Positions 26,821 to 35,229 of a stretch of 64,000 nt of DNA are shown here, in pieces (position 1 is the stretch's first letter; each line of letters opens with the position of its first letter). The translations under genes were made by a program, and so were the position numbers. This stretch comes from Myxococcales bacterium (lineage in GTDB: Bacteria > Myxococcota_A > Polyangia > Polyangiales > GCA-016699535). The notes under the pieces are model-generated. The model made no database searches. It saw nothing but the letters and a program-made list of their open reading frames with translations, and was not told the origin of the DNA. The DNA lies in assembly GCA_020633325.1 (NCBI GenBank), contig JACKDX010000001.1:992001-1056000 (forward strand). Direction: 5' to 3'.

Positions 26821-28388
26821 TGCAATCTCGCCGTATTTATGGCGCACTCCTTGGCGCCATTATCATCGCTGCCGGGGTGCTGGGCTATTACACCTATCAA
26901 ACGGCATCACAATACGAGTCGCTCGGTGCGCGCTCGATCGCGCAGTCGTTGGTTCTATTGGTGGAACAAACGATTGGCCGCTTAGAGCAGCAGATCATCA
27001 ACGCGGATAATGCCGTGTTCGATGCTGTTGATCTTGATGAGCCCAAGAAAATGAAGTTTGATCTCATCGAGACCGTAGCGCAAGACTTTCCCAGCGTGCG
27101 TTCGTTGTTGGTTCTAAATGATAAAGGTGACTTACTCGCTTATCAAAGCCGCGCGGGTCGGCAAGACTCAAGAAAATTCTTGCGTCTGTTTCACGGGACA
27201 CTGTCCAAACAGTTGGACATCAAGGACGCACATAATGGCCGGCTGAAACATTTGCACACGACCGTGGACGGGGGAAACATTTTGCTTTCGTACGTGTGGA
27301 GGACCCAGCATGACATACGCTACCTGCTGGTGGTGCAACACGATGTGGGATACATCGTCCGAGAATCGCTGCCCATGTTGCTTAAGACGAATGAGCGCGG
27401 ACACTTATACAATGTCGTCGATGAAAACAATCGTCGTGTGTATGGTGTATCTCTCACAGATGCTGGTGTGTATGTCGTGGGCAAACGGTTCCCCACAACC
27501 CTTTACGGCTGGAGGCTACAGGCCGCCCCCAAACATGCACCCCAACTTGAAGCAAAGGGTCGGAGCCGTCGGTTTAACGAAGCGGCACTTATCTTCCTGG
27601 CGTTCTCCGTCATTTTTGCAGGCATTGTGTTGTTGCTCTATGTCGTCGCCCAGGAGCGCACACTCAATACGCGGAAAACAGAGTTTTTGGCAAATGTTTC
27701 GCACGAACTGAAGACGCCCTTGTCGGTCGTACGGATGTTTGCGGAGCTGTTGCTCTCGGGAAGGGTTGCGAATCCGGAAAAAGAGCAGGAATATTTGGAG
27801 GTGATAGGAAAAGAGAGCGAGCGGTTGAGCACGCTCATTGAAAACGTGTTGGATTTTTCCGCCGCTGAGAGCAAGAAGCGAAAATACGACCTCATCGAAG
27901 GTTCTATAGGCGAAACCGTCAGCCGCGCCGTAGAAGCATTTCGCCACCGTGTGGAGCGGGAAGGAAAAATCATCAAGGTGGACATAGACCCCGGGATATC
28001 GTCCGTGGCGTTTGATGAACAGGCTGTGGTGCTAGCTGTCATTAATCTGCTAGACAACGCAGCCAAGTATGGGGGCGCCGAAGTGACGGTGGGCGTCAAA
28101 CAAAAAGGCAAGCACGTAAATATTTTCGTGCAAGATAAGGGTGAGGGAATTCCCACCGGCGACCTCGGGAAGATATTTGAGCGCTTCTACCGCAGCAGAA
28201 GCCATCCCCACATTCGGGGCTCGGGCATCGGATTGTCTTTGGTGCGATATATTGCCGAAGGACATGGCGGGCGCGTATGGGCGAAGAACCGAGCAGAAGG
28301 TGGCGCCGAGGTGGGGTTTAGCTTGCCTGCAAAAGGGCGTGTCAGTGGGGTCATGGGCATGCCTGTCAAAGGCATGTCCGAAGCATGA
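26820..28388 (+). CDS. Sensor histidine kinase
   Basis: Membrane-bound kinase of 522 residues. TM1 (about 6-26), a periplasmic sensor of roughly 225 residues with PAS/CACHE-like strands (VRSLLVLNDKGDLLAYQS), TM2 (about 255-277), then HisKA with His295 in NVSHELKTPLS and a HATPase domain (N-box LLDNAAKYGG, G1 DKGEGIP, F-box FERFYRS, G2 GSGIGLSLV). There is no HAMP-sized linker: TM2 runs almost directly into HisKA. It overlaps gpsA and is followed eight bases later by its response regulator. The signal it senses is unknown. Confidence 0.95.
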   Translation: MQSRRIYGALLGAIIIAAGVLGYYTYQTASQYESLGARSIAQSLVLLVEQTIGRLEQQIINADNAVFDAVDLDEPKKMKFDLIETVAQDFPSVRSLLVLNDKGDLLAYQSRAGRQDSRKFLRLFHGTLSKQLDIKDAHNGRLKHLHTTVDGGNILLSYVWRTQHDIRYLLVVQHDVGYIVRESLPMLLKTNERGHLYNVVDENNRRVYGVSLTDAGVYVVGKRFPTTLYGWRLQAAPKHAPQLEAKGRSRRFNEAALIFLAFSVIFAGIVLLLYVVAQERTLNTRKTEFLANVSHELKTPLSVVRMFAELLLSGRVANPEKEQEYLEVIGKESERLSTLIENVLDFSAAESKKRKYDLIEGSIGETVSRAVEAFRHRVEREGKIIKVDIDPGISSVAFDEQAVVLAVINLLDNAAKYGGAEVTVGVKQKGKHVNIFVQDKGEGIPTGDLGKIFERFYRSRSHPHIRGSGIGLSLVRYIAEGHGGRVWAKNRAEGGAEVGFSLPAKGRVSGVMGMPVKGMSEA

Positions 28389-28395
28389 GCTTTTC

Positions 28396-29121
28396 ATGGT
28401 AACCAAACACGACAACGCGCGCACGGTACTCTTGGTGGAGGACGACCCCAGCTTAGCCATGGGGCTAAGTGACGCACTCAGCTTTGAGGGTTACCACGTG
28501 GTTCATGCCAAGTCGGGCACAGAAGCGGTCCAGCAATTCGGCACAGCTAAACCCGATTGCGTGATTTTGGATCTCATGCTGCCCGATATCAATGGGTTTC
28601 AAGTGTGCGAGCGCATCCGGCGTTTAAACAGTCACATACCCGTCATCATGTTAACGGCGCGATCCGAGGAAGCAGACAAGATCAGAGGCCTAGATGCAGG
28701 CGCCGATGATTACGTGACCAAACCCTTTTCGGTGGGGGAATTGGTGGCGAGACTTAGAGCCTTGTTGCGGCGTGCCGAGCGCGATACGGTCATGGAACCG
28801 CCATTTTGGGTCGGGGGCATCCTCGTAGACACCAATGCGCATACGCTCACCGAGGGCTCAAAGGTCACCCATCTCTCGTACTATGAAAGCATGCTGTTGG
28901 CGTATCTTTATCAGCATCGCGGCAAACCACGCACGAGAGAAGAGATTCTGGAAAACATCTGGGGCGTTCAGCCGTCGCCCTATAACAGGACAGTTGATAA
29001 CTTCATCGTCAAACTGCGGAAAAAGCTCGAACCTTATCCAGAAAAGCCACGCTATTTGCTCACGGTGCACGGCATGGGGTATAAGCTCATCGTCGCTGAG
29101 CCCGCTCAGACGCAGTCATAG
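28396..29121 (+). CDS. OmpR/PhoB-family response regulator
   Basis: DNA-binding regulator paired with the preceding kinase, 241 residues. The receiver has Asp59 as phospho-acceptor (VILDLMLPD) and the Lys of VTKPFS; the C-terminal winged helix is clear (RTREEILENIWG, NRTVDNFIVKLRKKLE, YLLTVHGMGYKL). ATG 28396 is chosen because the open frame upstream (to 28141) lies within the kinase gene and is not receiver-like. An out-of-frame ATG at the kinase stop is ignored. Targets unknown. Confidence 0.95.
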   Translation: MVTKHDNARTVLLVEDDPSLAMGLSDALSFEGYHVVHAKSGTEAVQQFGTAKPDCVILDLMLPDINGFQVCERIRRLNSHIPVIMLTARSEEADKIRGLDAGADDYVTKPFSVGELVARLRALLRRAERDTVMEPPFWVGGILVDTNAHTLTEGSKVTHLSYYESMLLAYLYQHRGKPRTREEILENIWGVQPSPYNRTVDNFIVKLRKKLEPYPEKPRYLLTVHGMGYKLIVAEPAQTQS

Positions 29122-29127
29122 CGCTCT

Positions 29128-29325
29128 ATGTCATCGAGATCACAAGACAATGCTTCTAATGACCCACCTTGCCGAGAGGCCGTATGGGGGCGCCGCCTTG
29201 GGATGATGGTGTATTGGGTGCTCGTCGTGTATGTGGTGAGCGTTGCCTTCGTATCACTGATTCCCCAGATATTCGGGTATCAAAACCGGCCCGCGGTCAA
29301 ATGCTGCACGCATGAGCGAAGTTGA
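29128..29325 (+). CDS. Small single-TM protein overlapping the helicase gene
   Basis: Unrecognised 65-residue protein with one strong hydrophobic helix (MVYWVLVVYVVSVAFVSLI, about residues 27-45), a polar N-terminus and a short tail with a CC pair. It fits exactly between the response regulator and the helicase (6-base gap before, 14-base overlap after), the spacing expected for an operon member. No ribosome site stands out, so it could be a chance frame. Confidence 0.5.
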   Translation: MSSRSQDNASNDPPCREAVWGRRLGMMVYWVLVVYVVSVAFVSLIPQIFGYQNRPAVKCCTHERS

Positions 29326-31000
29326 GCCTTCGATATCCTTTGATGTCTTGCCGCTTAGGCCAGAGCTGCAGCAATCGCTTAAACGTATGGGCTTTGTGCA
29401 GCCTACGCCGGTGCAGCTGCAAAGCTATGCGCCAATCGTCGAAGGACGGGACCTCATCGTACAGGCGCAAACCGGTACTGGAAAAACCGCAGCGTTTGGG
29501 ATTCCCATTATCGATCGCCGCATCAGCAGGGAGCACATACCTCAAGCTTTGATTCTCGCACCCACCCGGGAGCTCGCGCTACAAAGCGCGAACGAGCTTG
29601 GTCGAATCGCCGAAGGAACGGGCATACGCACCTTGGCTGTTTACGGCGGTGCGGGCATGCAGCAACAGATCGACGCACTGCGCGGCGGGATCCAAATCGT
29701 TTCAGGGACGCCAGGCAGGGTATTGGATCATCTGGTGAGAGGAACCCTCGACATGTCCGCGCTCGCAATACTGGTGCTCGATGAAGCGGACGAAATGCTC
29801 TCGATGGGTTTTATACAGGAGCTTCAAGAGATCATGACGCGTTTGCCTAAACCCCGGCAAACGTTGTTGTTTTCGGCCACTGTCGAGGGTGACGTCATGC
29901 GAATGTCAGAGAGGTATCTCTCCGATCCCGTCTTACTTTCTCTCTCAAGCGATGCAGTGGGCGCGGCGGGAATCCGGCATTTCGTGTATCTGGTTAGCGG
30001 CAAGAATCGGGTGTCGGATTTGAACGCAATTTTGCAAGGGGAGAACCCGGAAACTGCACTTATTTTCTGTAATACCAAAGCACAAACCGAAGCCGTAGTG
30101 AAAGAGTTGCGCAGCACCGGCATCAACGCCGAATGGCTAAATGGCGATTTGCCCCAGCGCGAACGCGAAGCGGTCCTCGACCGCACACGCACAGGCAAGC
30201 TGCGCTTTTTGGTCGCTACGGATGTGGCGGCGCGCGGCATCGACATCTCGCACATCACCCATGTCATCAACTACACGTTCCCGGAGTCCGCGGAACAATA
30301 TGTGCATCGGACAGGGAGGACAGGACGGGCGGGCCGCACAGGTACAGCCATATCATTGGTGGCGCCGACAGAGATCGGTAGTCTCTACTATCTACGCTTG
30401 CAGTACAAAATTCATCCCATAGAGCGTTCTTTGCCCACCGATCGCGAGCACAAAACCCGCTTGGAAATGGAACGGATGAGACAGGTGATGGGAGAACCTG
30501 GCATGATTGGGGAAAGCGACCGAGGAGTCGCCCGTCGCATATTGGCCCGCCCGGACGCTGAAGAGGTGGTTGCCGGCCTGGTGGCGCGCATTCAACAGCT
30601 TCCAACGGCAGCGGAGAAACCAGCAGCCCCAGCACACGCAAGCGCGGCAGAACCAGCAGGTCCAACACAGGCAAGCGCCGCCTCGGGCCCACGGTCTCGC
30701 TCGGGATCTCGTCGGAGGAAGCCTCCTTCAGAGAGCGCTGCGTCCAACCTTTCTGATGCTGGGGGGCGACTGCTGTATGTGAGCCTAGGCCGCAGGGATG
30801 GATTTAATGCCGATGAGATCGTGCGTTTCGTTAGAGAAAAATGCGGCCTCGAGCAAGGGGAAGTCTCTCAGGTACGGGTTCGAGATTTTTATAGCTTCAT
30901 GAGTGTCCCTCCTACGGTAGCGAGCCGGGTGATTGAAACACTCAATGGGCAACAAGTTGGCAACAAAACCGTGGTGGTGGAGGCTGCCAAATCACTATGA
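29312..31000 (+). CDS. DEAD-box ATP-dependent RNA helicase (DeaD/CsdA-like)
   Basis: RNA-remodelling helicase, 562 residues. Q motif FVQPTPVQLQ, motif I AQTGTGKT, Ia PTRELALQ, II DEAD, III SAT, V ATDVAARGIDI and VI HRTGRTGRAG are all present within the first 350 residues. An Ala/Pro/Ser linker (about 430-480, AHASAAEPAGPTQASAASG) leads to a C-terminal DbpA/CsdA RNA-binding domain (LLYVSLGRRDGF to NKTVVVEAAK). This layout suggests ribosome assembly or cold-shock mRNA work. It overlaps the genes on both sides. Confidence 0.96.
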   Translation: MSEVEPSISFDVLPLRPELQQSLKRMGFVQPTPVQLQSYAPIVEGRDLIVQAQTGTGKTAAFGIPIIDRRISREHIPQALILAPTRELALQSANELGRIAEGTGIRTLAVYGGAGMQQQIDALRGGIQIVSGTPGRVLDHLVRGTLDMSALAILVLDEADEMLSMGFIQELQEIMTRLPKPRQTLLFSATVEGDVMRMSERYLSDPVLLSLSSDAVGAAGIRHFVYLVSGKNRVSDLNAILQGENPETALIFCNTKAQTEAVVKELRSTGINAEWLNGDLPQREREAVLDRTRTGKLRFLVATDVAARGIDISHITHVINYTFPESAEQYVHRTGRTGRAGRTGTAISLVAPTEIGSLYYLRLQYKIHPIERSLPTDREHKTRLEMERMRQVMGEPGMIGESDRGVARRILARPDAEEVVAGLVARIQQLPTAAEKPAAPAHASAAEPAGPTQASAASGPRSRSGSRRRKPPSESAASNLSDAGGRLLYVSLGRRDGFNADEIVRFVREKCGLEQGEVSQVRVRDFYSFMSVPPTVASRVIETLNGQQVGNKTVVVEAAKSL

Positions 31001-31572
31001 CCTTTAGGCTGGGCTTCGAGGTTTTGTGCGCGGTGGCTATTGCGGTGATGATTTCCTGCAAAGACGACAACGCGACGGCATCCCGCGGGCTTGAATCGAT
31101 GGGTATCCGACATGAGCGGCCCAAACGCGCCCAAGAGCAGCCGCGCCGCACGCAATCCCCAAGCCGCTTTGCATTTAGGGCAAAGCAACGCCCGCCTGGT
31201 GCCGCCCCGCACTTTGACATCGGACCATCGGAAGAAGAGGAGAAGACCGCAAAGCCTGCGAGCACTGGCAACGTATCACGGCGGGACTACGAGGCCGAAC
31301 TCATTGAGCTGGCTGCTGACCCAGGGACGTGTATCTCTCAAACCGAGGCCGCTTTAGCTCCGCCCCAGGTAACAGTGCGATTCGATGCGGTGGTCTCGGC
31401 GCAAGGCATCATCAGTCGCATCGAGGCATCATCTGCCGATCTCAACGAGACAAGTGTTGAGTGTTTGAGAAAACGTGTCGCCCAGGGACGTTTGAAACCG
31501 CCCCTCGAGGCTGCGCCTCGTCGGATCCACGCGACCTGGACGCTGGTGCGCCAACCGTTGGACCCAAAATAG
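30997..31572 (+). CDS. Lipoprotein with AgmX/PglI-like TonB-type C-terminal domain
   Basis: 191-residue probable lipoprotein. Its hydrophobic start (LCAVAIAVMISC, lipobox Cys21) is followed by a basic, Pro/Gln-rich linker and an acidic patch, then a domain at about 105-185 with strand pattern VTVRFDAVVSAQGIISRIE and ECLRKRVAQGRLKPP. Two cysteines (112, 156) bracket it, as in AgmX/PglI C-terminal domains, which resemble the TonB C-terminus. Its ATG overlaps the helicase stop as ATGA. The same domain type occurs again at 32476-33393. Function unknown; envelope location is likely. Confidence 0.75.
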   Translation: MTFRLGFEVLCAVAIAVMISCKDDNATASRGLESMGIRHERPKRAQEQPRRTQSPSRFAFRAKQRPPGAAPHFDIGPSEEEEKTAKPASTGNVSRRDYEAELIELAADPGTCISQTEAALAPPQVTVRFDAVVSAQGIISRIEASSADLNETSVECLRKRVAQGRLKPPLEAAPRRIHATWTLVRQPLDPK

Positions 31573-31581
31573 GATTGTGGT

Positions 31582-32364
31582 GTGGGCCTCGCCGGGTTTA
31601 TTGCGCGCACGTGCTTCGGTTGGCAGCGCAGCCTAATATTTCCGCGACACCTCGCGCGTGAGAAAGGAGACGATCAAGGAATAAACCCCTTGGCGGAGCG
31701 CTGGTGGTTATCGACCGAAGAGGGAGATGTTGAAGCGTGGTTTATCCCGTCGATGACGCAGCTCCCGGGCCCCAGGGGCGCTGTGATTTTTACCCATGGC
31801 AATGCCGAGCGCATTGAGCAATGGCCCGAGCGATTACAGTGTTACTTAGATCGGGGCATGAGCGTGCTTCTGCCGGAGTACCGAGGCTACGGTCAGTCTT
31901 GCGGTACGCCGTCAGAAGAGAAGATCGTAGGCGACATGCTTAGGTTTTGGGATCGACTGATTGCACAGCCGGGAATAGACCCTGCGCGCGTGGTGCTCCA
32001 CGGGCGTTCGTTGGGTGGGGGCATCGCTTGCGCAATGGCCAGAAAACGCGCGCCAGCCGCCATGGTCCTGCAGTCCACATTCACCTCCATCTGTGCCGTG
32101 GCGAAAAAATACGGCGCGCCTCGATCGCTGATTCTTGATCCGTTTGACAATCTAGCGTGTGTGGCGGCCCTGGATCGACCGGTCCTTATCGTACACGGCA
32201 CACGCGACCGTCTGATTCCGGTCTCTCACGCGCACCGCCTCTACCAGGTCGCCCGACGCGGGAAGTTGTTGCTCTATGATGGAGACCACAACAGTTGTCC
32301 CCCCAACTGGGAAGAATATGCCGTCGAGCTAGAGATATTCTTAAGAGAGTGTCATGTTTTATAG
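31582..32364 (+). CDS. Alpha/beta hydrolase
   Basis: Serine hydrolase of the alpha/beta fold, 260 residues, similar to the BEM46/ABHD group. Oxyanion region THGNAERIEQ, EYRGYGQS, nucleophile elbow GRSLGGG (Ser near residue 144), then VLIVHGTRDRLIPVSHA with the acid and DGDHNSCPP with the histidine. The GTG start has AGGA seven bases upstream, overlapping the previous stop. The hydrophobic N-terminus (GLAGFIARTCFGWQRSLIF) may tether it to the membrane. Substrate unknown. Confidence 0.9.
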   Translation: MGLAGFIARTCFGWQRSLIFPRHLAREKGDDQGINPLAERWWLSTEEGDVEAWFIPSMTQLPGPRGAVIFTHGNAERIEQWPERLQCYLDRGMSVLLPEYRGYGQSCGTPSEEKIVGDMLRFWDRLIAQPGIDPARVVLHGRSLGGGIACAMARKRAPAAMVLQSTFTSICAVAKKYGAPRSLILDPFDNLACVAALDRPVLIVHGTRDRLIPVSHAHRLYQVARRGKLLLYDGDHNSCPPNWEEYAVELEIFLRECHVL

Positions 32365-32391
32365 CCGAAAGATGCCAAAACAGTCACCTTC

Positions 32392-32421
32392 TTGTGTAAT
32401 ACGTGCAGTCTTGGGTACAAT
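32392..32421 (+). promoter_or_regulatory. Candidate promoter before the GYF gene
   Basis: TTGTGT (32392-32397), an 18-base spacer and TACAAT (32416-32421), five of six bases matching the -10 consensus. It sits in the only sizeable gap (111 bases) of this group, 55 bases before the proposed start. Confidence 0.35.
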
Positions 32422-32475
32422 GCGCGCCGCACCCTCACTTCACATTGAGACGCAAGCGTACTTTGGAACTTTAGT

Positions 32476-33393
32476 TTGAATCTGCATCTCCGCTCAGCAT
32501 CCAAGTCGTCCCCCCCTCGGCACAGCGCCCCGAGCCTGACAGATCTTGTTGCGCGCATCAAAGAGGACGATACTCCACGCTGGATGGTCGCCAAGGACGG
32601 ACTCGACCATGGCCCGTTTTCGGGGCGCGAAATCGTCGCCATGATTGTGCAGGGCGAGGCGCTTGGAGAACATAATCTCACCAATATCGACACCGGAGAG
32701 CAAAGCCGCCTTTCTCAGTACCCGTTGTTTTCCGAGTTCGTAGTGCATTATCGCGACAATAAAGCCGAACAGTCGCACAAGGCTGCGTTGGAACGCGCGG
32801 TCAAAGTGGAGCGCTTCGGCAATCTTGCTAAAGTTTTCGTCGTGTTGGCCTTCGTTGCCATTGGCGCCATCGGAGCCACTGTGTTTGTCGTGACGCGCCA
32901 GAATCGAGACAATGTTCAAAGCGCAGGCGATTTGGCTACGCTATACGAACGAGGAGAGATCTCCCTCGAAGGCACCGCCAACGTCACGCGCCCCGGGCGT
33001 GGTGCACGCGGTAAGACGCGTAGGGGAGCTCTGCCTGAGGGTGCCTCCCAGGCTGGGTCCTACGAGGAGGCCATGAACCAAGCGGTCGACTTGGGCGATA
33101 TTTCCAAAGACGGGGCGATGACCACACTTGATAACGACCAGGTGGCCACGGGTATCAACCGTCGCATGCGTGCAATACAGGGATGCGTCAGTAGCGAGCT
33201 AAGGGCCGGGAATCGACTAGGTCGGGTGAACTTGGATCTGGTGGTCGCAGGTACCGGCAACGTCATCGGCGTGTCTGTGCGCGCGGGCAGCGCACTGTTT
33301 CGCCAATGTGTGGCAAGCGAAATCCGACAGATTCGATTCCCTTCGTTTTCGGCGCCCCGTACGAGCGCTAGCTTTTCTTTTAACGTGAACTAA
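32476..33393 (+). CDS. GYF-like domain, TM and AgmX/PglI-like domain protein
   Basis: 305-residue envelope protein of unknown role. Residues 36-88 form a GYF_2/DUF4339-like domain (WMVAKDGLDHGPFSGREIV), a TM helix spans about 118-139, a Gly/Arg-rich linker follows, and the C-terminal 75 residues are AgmX/PglI-like (RVNLDLVVAGTGNVIGVSV) with Cys237 and Cys278. Cytoplasmic input, one TM and a TonB-type periplasmic end resemble proteins of myxobacterial motility and surface complexes. The start is uncertain: a TTG at 32476 is the first usable codon after an in-frame stop, and the next ATG would cut the GYF domain. Confidence 0.8.
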   Translation: MNLHLRSASKSSPPRHSAPSLTDLVARIKEDDTPRWMVAKDGLDHGPFSGREIVAMIVQGEALGEHNLTNIDTGEQSRLSQYPLFSEFVVHYRDNKAEQSHKAALERAVKVERFGNLAKVFVVLAFVAIGAIGATVFVVTRQNRDNVQSAGDLATLYERGEISLEGTANVTRPGRGARGKTRRGALPEGASQAGSYEEAMNQAVDLGDISKDGAMTTLDNDQVATGINRRMRAIQGCVSSELRAGNRLGRVNLDLVVAGTGNVIGVSVRAGSALFRQCVASEIRQIRFPSFSAPRTSASFSFNVN

Positions 33394-33409
33394 CGGCGTT
33401 GGGGTGTCT

Positions 33410-34186
33410 ATGGTGTCTCGAGTGTGTTGCGCATGGTTCTTCGCCCTGTCTTTCTTAGTCGGGTGTGATGCGACACTCGAAGGCCAGCTCTCGGAAGAGC
33501 AGGCCAATCGGATTGTGGTGGCGCTCGACAGAGCTGGAATCAAAGCAAGTAAGGACAAGGAAGACGGATTTGGTACCGATCGCAAGTACCAAGTGAAGGT
33601 TTCCCGCAGCGCTGTTTCAGGAGCCTTGACCGCGCTGCGGCAGGACGCCCTGCCTCGGGAGCAAGAGCCAGGAATCAAGGAGCTTTTTGATGGCAAGGCG
33701 TTGGTCTCAAGCGCCATCGAGGAGCGTGTGCGCTATGCGGCTGCGCTCTCGGGAGAGCTGTCACGGTCGATCGAGACCATCGAAGGGGTGCTCGATGCGA
33801 GGGTGCATGTGGCTCTACCCCCGCCAGCTCCGCTCGATGGGGCCGAAGCGCGACCGAGGCCTCAGGCTTCCGTGCTCATTACGTACCGGCCGGCAGGCGC
33901 GGCGTTTGGCGACGACGATGTCCAGCGGCTAATCGCCGGCGCCGTTCACGGCTTAGCGCCCCATGATGTCTCAGTGGTGCGAATAAAGTCTTCTCGAAGC
34001 CGTTCTCCGAAAACGCATCTGGTCTACGTAGGCCCGATTGCGGTCAGCCGTGCGACCGCATCCTTATTGCGAGGGATATTGGCGGTCATGTTGGGGCTCA
34101 ACGTGGTCTTGATGGCCGCTCTAGTGTGGCTCTTCAAGCGCGCCAGGCCGCGAGTGATTTCGAGCGCCTCAGCGGATCGTAGCTAG
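33410..34186 (+). CDS. sctJ: Orphan SctJ/YscJ-family type III secretion ring lipoprotein
   Basis: 258-residue lipoprotein of the SctJ (YscJ/HrcJ/PrgK) family, the inner-membrane ring protein of injectisomes, homologous to part of FliF. Signal with lipobox LVGC (Cys19); first ring-building motif SEEQANRIVVALDRAGIKAS, then VSRSAVSGALTALRQDALPR; second ring-building part AIEERVRYAAALSGELSRSI, EGVLDARVHVALPPP and VQRLIAGAVHGLAPHDVSVV; C-terminal TM about 220-243 and basic tail. This full two-domain-plus-TM layout is intact. No other type III gene is in the window. An in-frame GTG two codons upstream is an alternative start. Confidence 0.88.
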   Translation: MVSRVCCAWFFALSFLVGCDATLEGQLSEEQANRIVVALDRAGIKASKDKEDGFGTDRKYQVKVSRSAVSGALTALRQDALPREQEPGIKELFDGKALVSSAIEERVRYAAALSGELSRSIETIEGVLDARVHVALPPPAPLDGAEARPRPQASVLITYRPAGAAFGDDDVQRLIAGAVHGLAPHDVSVVRIKSSRSRSPKTHLVYVGPIAVSRATASLLRGILAVMLGLNVVLMAALVWLFKRARPRVISSASADRS

Positions 34187-34384
34187 AATCTGGCCTTCTT
34201 CAACCGCTTCGCCCTCTTTGCAGCTCAACGTATCTAAGATGCCGGCCTGGGGCGCTTTGAGCGGCATTTCCATCTTCATAGATTCTATTATCAAGAGGAC
34301 GTCGCCTTCTTGGACCGATTCCCCGGGGTTTTTCTCTATTTTCCATACAGTTCCGGTGATGTGTGCGCAGACGTCCAACGACAT
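34169..34384 (-). CDS. Stand-alone biotinyl/lipoyl carrier domain protein
   Basis: 71-residue biotin carrier: a single barwin-like biotinyl domain with Lys37 in ESMKMEMP as the biotinylation site and the mirror half ending GQILATIR. It matches the small BCCP-like subunits of acyl-CoA or pyruvate carboxylases. No carboxylase or carboxyltransferase gene is near, so the partner must be elsewhere. It overlaps the 3' end of the SctJ gene tail-to-tail by 18 bases and interrupts an otherwise plus-strand run. Confidence 0.9.
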   Translation of the reverse strand: MSLDVCAHITGTVWKIEKNPGESVQEGDVLLIIESMKMEMPLKAPQAGILDTLSCKEGEAVEEGQILATIR

Positions 34385-34410
34385 AGTTCCTCTTAAAACA
34401 AGGTGTTACA

Positions 34411-34440
34411 TTGACTTTTTAAGGGTGGGACGGGTAAATT
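34411..34440 (+). promoter_or_regulatory. Candidate sigma-70-type promoter for the coiled-coil gene
   Basis: TTGACT (34411-34416), 18-base spacer, TAAATT (34435-34440), 41 bases before the ATG at 34481. It lies in the 96-base gap between the biotinyl gene and the coiled-coil gene, so it could start a transcript carrying the coiled-coil gene, pyrF and the methyltransferase gene. Confidence 0.4.
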
Positions 34441-34480
34441 TGAACTAAGCGTACCTTAATCGCCTTCTTTAGACCAAGCT

Positions 34481-35221
34481 ATGTCGGAACAAGATAACGA
34501 TTCCGTTCTGTTTAACCTTCGAGAGCTGATGAGCCTCGAAGAAGACCGCATCAAAGCGGAAGAGGACCAGCGTCGCCGCCGCGAAGAGGAGGAGCGTCTT
34601 CGTAAGGAAGCAGAAGAGCGTCGTCAACGAGAAGAGCTCGAGGCCAAACAGCGGGCGGAGGAAGCCTCGCGAATGGCTCTCGAACAGAAAGAGCGCGAGG
34701 AGCACGAACGCGCGGAGCGCGAGCGGCAGGAGGCGGAGCTGCGGGTGCGTTTGGAGATGGAACAGCGCGAGCGCTTAGTAAACAACCAGCAACAGATGGC
34801 ACACGACCGGCAGCTACGCGAGCTTGATGCCAAACGCAGCAGCGCCATGTCGCTTCGCACATTGGGAATCGTTTCTCTGGTCGTAGTGGGTCTCGGAGCA
34901 GGCGCATATTTCGGTTTTGTGAAACCTGAGTTTGAACGCCGTGCTCAGCAAGCAGAGCTTGAGCGAAAAGAACGCGAGCGCATCGAAGAAGAGCGACAAA
35001 CCCTGGCGCGCCAAGCGGAAGAGGCGCGACTGAAGGCGGAAGAATCCCGTTTGGAGGCCGAAAAGGCCGCCGCGGAGCTCGAACGCAATCGCCGACTTGC
35101 GGCCGATAGGGCGCGCGCATCGAGTGCACGGAAGGCCTCGCGGAGAGATACCGAGCGTGCGCCCAAGCGCACCCGGCGCTCAAGTGGCGGCGATGATCCG
35201 CTTGACGGGCTCGATTTCTAG
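34481..35221 (+). CDS. Coiled-coil / TM / coiled-coil protein
   Basis: Unrecognised 246-residue protein. A long Glu/Arg/Lys/Gln coiled coil (about 18-118), one TM helix (about 127-147, LGIVSLVVVGLGAGAYFGF), a second coiled coil (about 150-205) and a basic Ser/Arg tail ending in an acidic DDPLDGLDF. The symmetrical layout suggests a structural link across the inner membrane. There is no signal peptide. Eight bases separate it from pyrF. Coiled-coil database hits would be unspecific, so no name is given. Confidence 0.82.
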   Translation: MSEQDNDSVLFNLRELMSLEEDRIKAEEDQRRRREEEERLRKEAEERRQREELEAKQRAEEASRMALEQKEREEHERAERERQEAELRVRLEMEQRERLVNNQQQMAHDRQLRELDAKRSSAMSLRTLGIVSLVVVGLGAGAYFGFVKPEFERRAQQAELERKERERIEEERQTLARQAEEARLKAEESRLEAEKAAAELERNRRLAADRARASSARKASRRDTERAPKRTRRSSGGDDPLDGLDF

Positions 35222-35229
35222 GGACGTTT

